DNA of 9,221 nucleotides from Halieaceae bacterium (GTDB lineage: Bacteria > Pseudomonadota > Gammaproteobacteria > Pseudomonadales > Halieaceae), in NCBI GenBank assembly GCA_002705465.1, contig PAGS01000009.1, positions 1-9,221 on the forward strand, written 5' to 3'. The notes beneath the pieces are model-generated. The model was not told the DNA's origin and ran no database searches. It saw only the letters and a list, made by a program, of their open reading frames with translations. The number at the start of each line of letters is the position of its first letter. Within the stretch, counting starts at the first letter, position 1. Below, piece after piece: positions 5,522 through 9,221 of the stretch. A program made the translations under genes and the position numbers.

Positions 5522-6481
5522 ATGAATCGATTGTTTTGGCTACTGCTTGGTTTGATCGCTGTTAACGCGCATGCCGATGAGGCGGCGATTCTGGATAAGG
5601 ATTTTCGGATCATGATGGCCTGGTTTCCGGGTGTCTATGACAATCAGGAGCAGGTGTACTTTGAGGCGGAGCAGGGCATTGATGAAGCCCTGCGCCATGA
5701 GCGGCTTCACCATGTGTTTACGCCGGTAGACTTACCGGCTTTTGGTGACCACGTGTTTTACGTGCAACAGCACCTTAATGACGACCCTAGCGAGATTTAT
5801 CGCCAGAGAATTTATTCGTTTAGCACCGATTACGACAGGAATGCCATCAGGCTCACTATTCATATACCCAATGAACCCGAGCGCCTGATCGATGCGCATC
5901 TGGCGCCCGACACGCTGGCAGACCTGAAACCGGCTGATATCACCGTATTGCCCGGTTGCGATGTGTTCTGGCAACGCAGGGCTAACCAGTTTGTGGGCTT
6001 TATGGATCCCAATGCATGCTCGTATGTCTCGCGGAAGACCGGCGAACGGATGATCTTTAACGATGACCTGCTGCTGATGGACAACGCCCTCTGGATTACT
6101 GGTCGGGCACACGATGAGGCCGGGAAACTGCTGATGGGGCACCCCACCGGCGGGCCGCATAAAAACCTTAAAGCCAGACGCTTCGAGTGCTGGATGACTG
6201 GCAGGCAAAGAGATGGGGATTGGACCTTCAAACGCGGGCTCGAGATCTATGATCAGGGCGGTATGGTCTGGTTGACCACCGATGAGTCAGAGCCCCAGCA
6301 AGTGGGCATCAAAATGCGCAACGTCACCTGGCCTTACGGTTCCAACCGACCCTCGCTGGTGCTCTACGCGTATCGACCAGGAGAGGATCGGGCTGTTTCG
6401 TATGCCTGGGCTGACCCGTCAGCCGAGCGCATCGGTATCAACCTGCGGTGGATGCAGGCGAGTTGCACCCTGACCCCATAA
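5522..6481 (+). CDS. Exported CpcT/CpeT-like protein with extra C-terminal region
   Basis: From ATG 5522 the product is 319 residues, with a clear signal peptide (M-N-R-L-F-W-L-L-L-G-L-I-A-V-N-A-H-A, cut near 18). The next 200 residues follow the pattern of the CpcT/CpeT family. These include M-A-W-F-P-G-V-Y-D-N-Q-E-Q (32-44), a V-F-Y-V-Q-Q strand, I-Y-R-Q-R-I-Y (92-98), L-P-G-C-D-V-F-W (143-150) and F-V-G-F-M-D-P-N-A-C (157-166). The two cysteines C146 and C166 are in the usual places. In cyanobacteria, family members attach bilin chromophores to phycobiliproteins in the cytoplasm. Here there is a signal peptide and no phycobiliprotein gene nearby, so bilin lyase activity should not be assumed. 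About 95 extra residues (225-319) exceed the usual core and I do not recognise them. The stop overlaps the next gene's start (TAATG), implying translational coupling to the cupin. Confidence 0.8.
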   Translation: MNRLFWLLLGLIAVNAHADEAAILDKDFRIMMAWFPGVYDNQEQVYFEAEQGIDEALRHERLHHVFTPVDLPAFGDHVFYVQQHLNDDPSEIYRQRIYSFSTDYDRNAIRLTIHIPNEPERLIDAHLAPDTLADLKPADITVLPGCDVFWQRRANQFVGFMDPNACSYVSRKTGERMIFNDDLLLMDNALWITGRAHDEAGKLLMGHPTGGPHKNLKARRFECWMTGRQRDGDWTFKRGLEIYDQGGMVWLTTDESEPQQVGIKMRNVTWPYGSNRPSLVLYAYRPGEDRAVSYAWADPSAERIGINLRWMQASCTLTP

Positions 6482-6888
6482 TGACCTTACTGCGCGGCGA
6501 TTCCCGCCATATGCCACGCCACATGGCCACGAGCGCCCTGCTGGTCTTTTTAATGGGGTGTAACACAGCAGTGATGGCGGACGAATTACCCGACCCCGTC
6601 GCAGCCACATGGCGGGGAGAGCCCGTCTGCGAGACTCTGAGTGAAACTGCCGAAATGCGTGTGTTTCGCTGCATTTTTCCACCTGGGGTGGGTCACGAGC
6701 GCCACTTTCACGCCAGGCACTTTGGCTATGCCCTCTCGGGCGGCAGGATGCGCATTACGGATGCCGCCGGTACCCGCGAAGTCAATCTGCAGGCAGGGAC
6801 GTATTTTTCCAGTGACGGTATTCCATGGCACGAGGTGCTCAACATAGGTGATACCGTCGTATCGTATCTGATGATTGAACCTCGATAA
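6481..6888 (+). CDS. Small exported cupin-domain protein
   Basis: The ATG at 6481 overlaps the last base of the preceding stop codon (TAATG), so translation is probably coupled; no good separate RBS is seen. The product is 135 residues. Residues 15-34 are a hydrophobic export signal after a basic stretch. It ends either in a lipobox-like F-L-M-G-C (C27) or at a signal peptidase I site (A-V-M-A before D-E), and I cannot decide between a lipoprotein and a soluble periplasmic protein. The rest is one cupin barrel. G-H-E-R-H-F-H (71-77) supplies the first histidine group, where the canonical glutamate appears to be missing. G-I-P-W-H-E-V-L-N (113-121) matches cupin motif 2, with H117. It likely binds a divalent metal. 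Catalytic or purely ligand-binding function is unknown; the neighbour suggests a shared periplasmic role with the CpcT-like protein. An in-frame ATG at 6448 would lengthen it by 11 residues. Confidence 0.82.
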   Translation: MTLLRGDSRHMPRHMATSALLVFLMGCNTAVMADELPDPVAATWRGEPVCETLSETAEMRVFRCIFPPGVGHERHFHARHFGYALSGGRMRITDAAGTREVNLQAGTYFSSDGIPWHEVLNIGDTVVSYLMIEPR

Positions 6889-7007
6889 GCGATGAGATCG
6901 GTGATCGCCCTCGCCCCGAAGGCGGCACTCAGAGTGTCATGCTGTCCTTCCGCGGCTCCCCGTTACAGACATCCCCTGTGAGGTCGTTCACGGCCTTCTT
7001 CGAGCGC

Positions 7008-7041
7008 GGAAAAAACTTTTCCCCTAAGGCATCCAAATGCC
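7008..7041 (+). promoter_or_regulatory. Two adjacent dyads in the tdh leader
   Basis: GGAAAA (7008-7013), loop AAC, TTTTCC (7017-7022) is followed by GGCAT (7028-7032), loop CCAA, ATGCC (7037-7041). Both stems are perfect. They lie 53-86 nt before the tdh start and could be operator half-sites, leader RNA hairpins or a weak terminator for the cupin transcript. No clear -35/-10 pair is visible nearby. Confidence 0.3.
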
Positions 7042-7093
7042 GTGATTGTGCATAAAAATCCCAATAACCAGCACAAATTGGGCGGAATGTCGC

Positions 7094-8128
7094 ATGAAAG
7101 CACTGGTGAAAAAGCACGCGGAAGAGGGCCTGTGGCTGCAAGACGTCCCGATCCCGGTCGTTGGGGGCAATGATGTGCTGATTAAAGTGCACAAAACCGC
7201 GATCTGCGGCACGGATGTACATATCTACAACTGGGACGATTGGGCCCAGAAAACCATTCAGGTACCGATGACGGCGGGCCATGAGTACGCCGGCGAGATC
7301 GTCGAGCTGGGCGTTAACGTCACCGGGCTGCAGGTAGGTGACATCGTGTCGGGCGAGGGCCACATTGTGTGTGGGCGCTGCCGCAACTGCCTCGCTGGCC
7401 GCTTACACCTGTGCCCCAACACCCAGGGTGTGGGCGTCAACCGCGACGGTGCCTTCGCCGAATATGTGGTGATTCCCGCGACCAACGTATTCCGCCCCAG
7501 CGTTTATTTGCCCACCGATTTGCTCAGTATTTTCGACCCGTACGGCAATGCTGTGCACACGGCGCTGTCATTCAACATGGTCGGCGAGGACGTCATCATT
7601 ACCGGCGCGGGGCCGATTGGCATCATGGCCGCCATGGTGGCGGGGCACTGTGGTGCCCGCAATGTGATCCTCACAGACGTGAATGAGTACCGGCTCGATC
7701 TGGCCAAGCGGATTGTGCCGAAGGTCCAGCCGATCAACGTTGCCAAGCAGGAAATCACCCGCAACTTCATGGAAAGCCTCGGCATTCTCGAGGGCTTCGA
7801 TGTGTGCCTGGAGATGTCGGGGTCGCCCGCTGCTTTCAGGGATGTCCTCAGTAAAATGATCAACGGCGGCAACATCGCCATGCTGGGCATCATGCCGGAC
7901 GATACCGGCATTCCCTGGACAGACGTGGTATTCAAGGGGTTGAACATCAAAGGCATATACGGCCGCGAGATGTATGAGACCTGGTACAAGATGGTAATGA
8001 TGATCCAAAGCGGATTGCCTATCGAGCGGGTGATCACCCACCGATTCCACTACACCGAGTTTCAGCAGGGCTTCGATATCATGCGCTCCGGTCAATCGGG
8101 CAAAGTGATTCTGGATTGGAAGGATTGA
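7094..8128 (+). CDS. tdh: L-threonine 3-dehydrogenase
   Basis: The product is 344 residues, close to the 341 of E. coli Tdh, and begins at ATG 7094 with GGCGGA 7 nt upstream. It is a zinc-dependent medium-chain dehydrogenase that oxidises L-threonine with NAD+ to 2-amino-3-ketobutyrate. Catalytic zinc ligands are C38 ([12 protein letters not shown], a Tdh signature) and H63-E64 (A-G-H-E-Y-A-G). The structural zinc site is C93, C96, C99 and C107. G-E-G-H-I (87-91) is also characteristic of Tdh and separates it from other alcohol dehydrogenases. The Rossmann motif G-A-G-P-I-G is at 171-176, with D195 at the end of the next strand favouring NAD+. Its stop is one base from the kbl start, so the two genes form an operon. 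An in-frame ATG at 7046 would add 16 residues with no homology and no RBS. Confidence 0.97.
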   Translation: MKALVKKHAEEGLWLQDVPIPVVGGNDVLIKVHKTAICGTDVHIYNWDDWAQKTIQVPMTAGHEYAGEIVELGVNVTGLQVGDIVSGEGHIVCGRCRNCLAGRLHLCPNTQGVGVNRDGAFAEYVVIPATNVFRPSVYLPTDLLSIFDPYGNAVHTALSFNMVGEDVIITGAGPIGIMAAMVAGHCGARNVILTDVNEYRLDLAKRIVPKVQPINVAKQEITRNFMESLGILEGFDVCLEMSGSPAAFRDVLSKMINGGNIAMLGIMPDDTGIPWTDVVFKGLNIKGIYGREMYETWYKMVMMIQSGLPIERVITHRFHYTEFQQGFDIMRSGQSGKVILDWKD

Positions 8129-8129
8129 T

Positions 8130-9221
8130 ATGAGCTATCAGGCTGCAAAAGAAAGCTACGCCGCAGAGATCGCCGACATTAAAGCGGCCGGTTTATGGAA
8201 GACCGAACGGGTCATCACCTCCGATCAAAAAAATGCTATCACCCTCGCGGGCGGTGCGAACGTGGTCAACATGTGCGCAAACAACTACCTCGGTCTTGCG
8301 AATAACGCCGAGGTGATGCAGGCGGCCCGCGACAGTCTGAGCGAGTGGGGGTTCGGCGCGGCGTCAGTTCGCTTCATCTGTGGCACTCAGGGTATTCATA
8401 AAACCCTCGAAAGCCGGGTCAGCCGCTTTTTGGGGATGGAAGACACCATACTGTACGCCGCCTGTTTCGATGCCAATACGGGGCTGTTCGAAACCATCCT
8501 CGGGCCTGAAGATGCGGTCATCTCTGATGAGCTCAATCACGCATCGATTATTGACGGCGTCCGGCTGTGCAAGGCGTCCCGCTATCGTTATCGGAATAAC
8601 GATATGGCTGACCTCGAGGCCAAGCTCAAGGAGGTGCGTGACGCAGGTGCCCGGCGTATCCTGATTACTACCGACGGGGTTTTTTCCATGGACGGCACTA
8701 TCGCGCAGTTGGATGCGATTTGCGATCTGGCCGATGCCTATGGCGCCATGGTGCACCACGATGATTGCCACGCCACGGGCTTTATGGGTGATCAGGGCCG
8801 CGGCGTTCATGAGTACCGGGGTGTGATGGACCGTGTGGACATCATCACAGGCACTTTCGGTAAGGCACTGGGTGGTGGTTCTGGTGGATTCACCTCAGGC
8901 CGGCAGGAAATTATCGATATTCTCCGCCAGCGCTCCCGGCCTTATCTTTTCTCCAACACGCTGGCGCCCGCCATCTGTGCGGCCTCGCTGAAGGTGCTCG
9001 ATATGCTCGAGGCCTCCACGGCGCTTCGTGACAGGCTTCACGACAATACCCGCTACTTTCGTGAACAAATGCAGGCGAATGGATTCGCTGTGCCAGAGGG
9101 CGACCACCCCATTGTGCCCGTGATGCTGGGAGATGCAGTAGTAGCTCAGAAGATGTCAGAGCGCCTGCTTGAACTGGGGATTTACGCTATCGGTTTCTTC
9201 TACCCGGTGGTGCCACAGGGA
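8130..9221 (+). CDS. kbl: 2-amino-3-ketobutyrate CoA ligase (glycine C-acetyltransferase), 3' end cut
   Basis: The frame runs without a stop from ATG 8130 to the window end, giving 364 residues of an enzyme that is normally about 398 long, so roughly 35 residues are missing. AAGGA lies 5 nt before the start. This PLP enzyme of the alpha-oxoamine synthase family uses CoA to split 2-amino-3-ketobutyrate into glycine and acetyl-CoA, completing threonine breakdown after Tdh. Seen here: N-N-Y-L-G-L (51-56), S-V-R-F-I-C-G-T (79-86), Y-A-A-C-F-D-A-N (109-116), N-H-A-S with the PLP-stacking histidine (H137), D-D-C-H-A-T-G (211-217) and the Schiff-base lysine in G-T-F-G-K-A-L-G-G (K245). The motif usually read D-D-S-H-A has Cys for Ser here. 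Gene order is tdh then kbl, the reverse of E. coli. Confidence 0.97.
   Translation, partial: MSYQAAKESYAAEIADIKAAGLWKTERVITSDQKNAITLAGGANVVNMCANNYLGLANNAEVMQAARDSLSEWGFGAASVRFICGTQGIHKTLESRVSRFLGMEDTILYAACFDANTGLFETILGPEDAVISDELNHASIIDGVRLCKASRYRYRNNDMADLEAKLKEVRDAGARRILITTDGVFSMDGTIAQLDAICDLADAYGAMVHHDDCHATGFMGDQGRGVHEYRGVMDRVDIITGTFGKALGGGSGGFTSGRQEIIDILRQRSRPYLFSNTLAPAICAASLKVLDMLEASTALRDRLHDNTRYFREQMQANGFAVPEGDHPIVPVMLGDAVVAQKMSERLLELGIYAIGFFYPVVPQG

Noticed and set aside
6912..6924. CGCC/GGCG hairpin after the cupin gene as a terminator
   Set aside because: The stem is only 4 bp and no T-run follows.
6939..7055. 38-codon + strand frame in the spacer before tdh
   Set aside because: No RBS, no recognisable similarity and no hydrophobic or other structured pattern; likely chance.
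6929..7363. 144-codon - strand frame overlapping the tdh start
   Set aside because: Most of it is antisense to the well-supported tdh coding sequence, and the part in the spacer has no independent support.
7504..8095. Long - strand frames (175-177 codons) inside tdh
   Set aside because: They lie wholly antisense to tdh, whose motifs and length are unambiguous; long antisense frames are common at this GC content.

Overview
The window is a gene-dense bacterial chromosomal segment of moderately high GC, coding on both strands, with Shine-Dalgarno sites and several tightly packed gene pairs. The gene set (TPR-type sulfotransferase tail, Hanks-type kinase with PP2C phosphatase, SDR, CaiB-type CoA transferase, CpcT/CpeT-like secreted protein, tdh-kbl) suggests a heterotrophic proteobacterium, perhaps a marine gammaproteobacterium. 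That placement is inference from gene content; no rRNA or marker gene is present. No tRNA, rRNA, insertion sequence, CRISPR array or phage gene was recognised.

Layout. (1) 1-231: C-terminal end of a sulfotransferase. (2) 232-462: non-coding, with inverted repeats and a sigma70-like promoter. (3) 463-2210: a Ser/Thr protein kinase and a PP2C-type phosphatase on the + strand, a likely reversible-phosphorylation pair. (4) 2211-2470: non-coding spacer holding a candidate 24-residue membrane-peptide gene on the - strand with a very good ribosome binding site, plus a short 10-bp-periodic purine-rich repeat. (5) 2471-4012: a classical SDR oxidoreductase and an exported protein of unknown function. 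(6) 4033-5214 on the - strand: a family III CoA transferase, convergent with the exported protein. (7) 5215-5521: a 307-base divergent spacer. (8) 5522-6888: an exported CpcT/CpeT-like protein whose stop codon overlaps the start of a small exported cupin. (9) 6889-7093: spacer with two small perfect dyads. (10) 7094-9221: L-threonine 3-dehydrogenase and 2-amino-3-ketobutyrate CoA ligase, the latter cut by the window end.

How the genes work together. tdh-kbl form the classical two-step pathway from threonine to glycine and acetyl-CoA. The kinase and phosphatase probably act on a shared, unidentified substrate. The SDR and CoA transferase look like acyl-CoA or alcohol catabolism genes, but their substrates cannot be read from sequence. 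The least explained parts are the CpcT-like/cupin pair, the exported protein at 3278-4012 and the candidate small gene at 2236-2310. I see no clear evidence of a wholly new multi-gene system.
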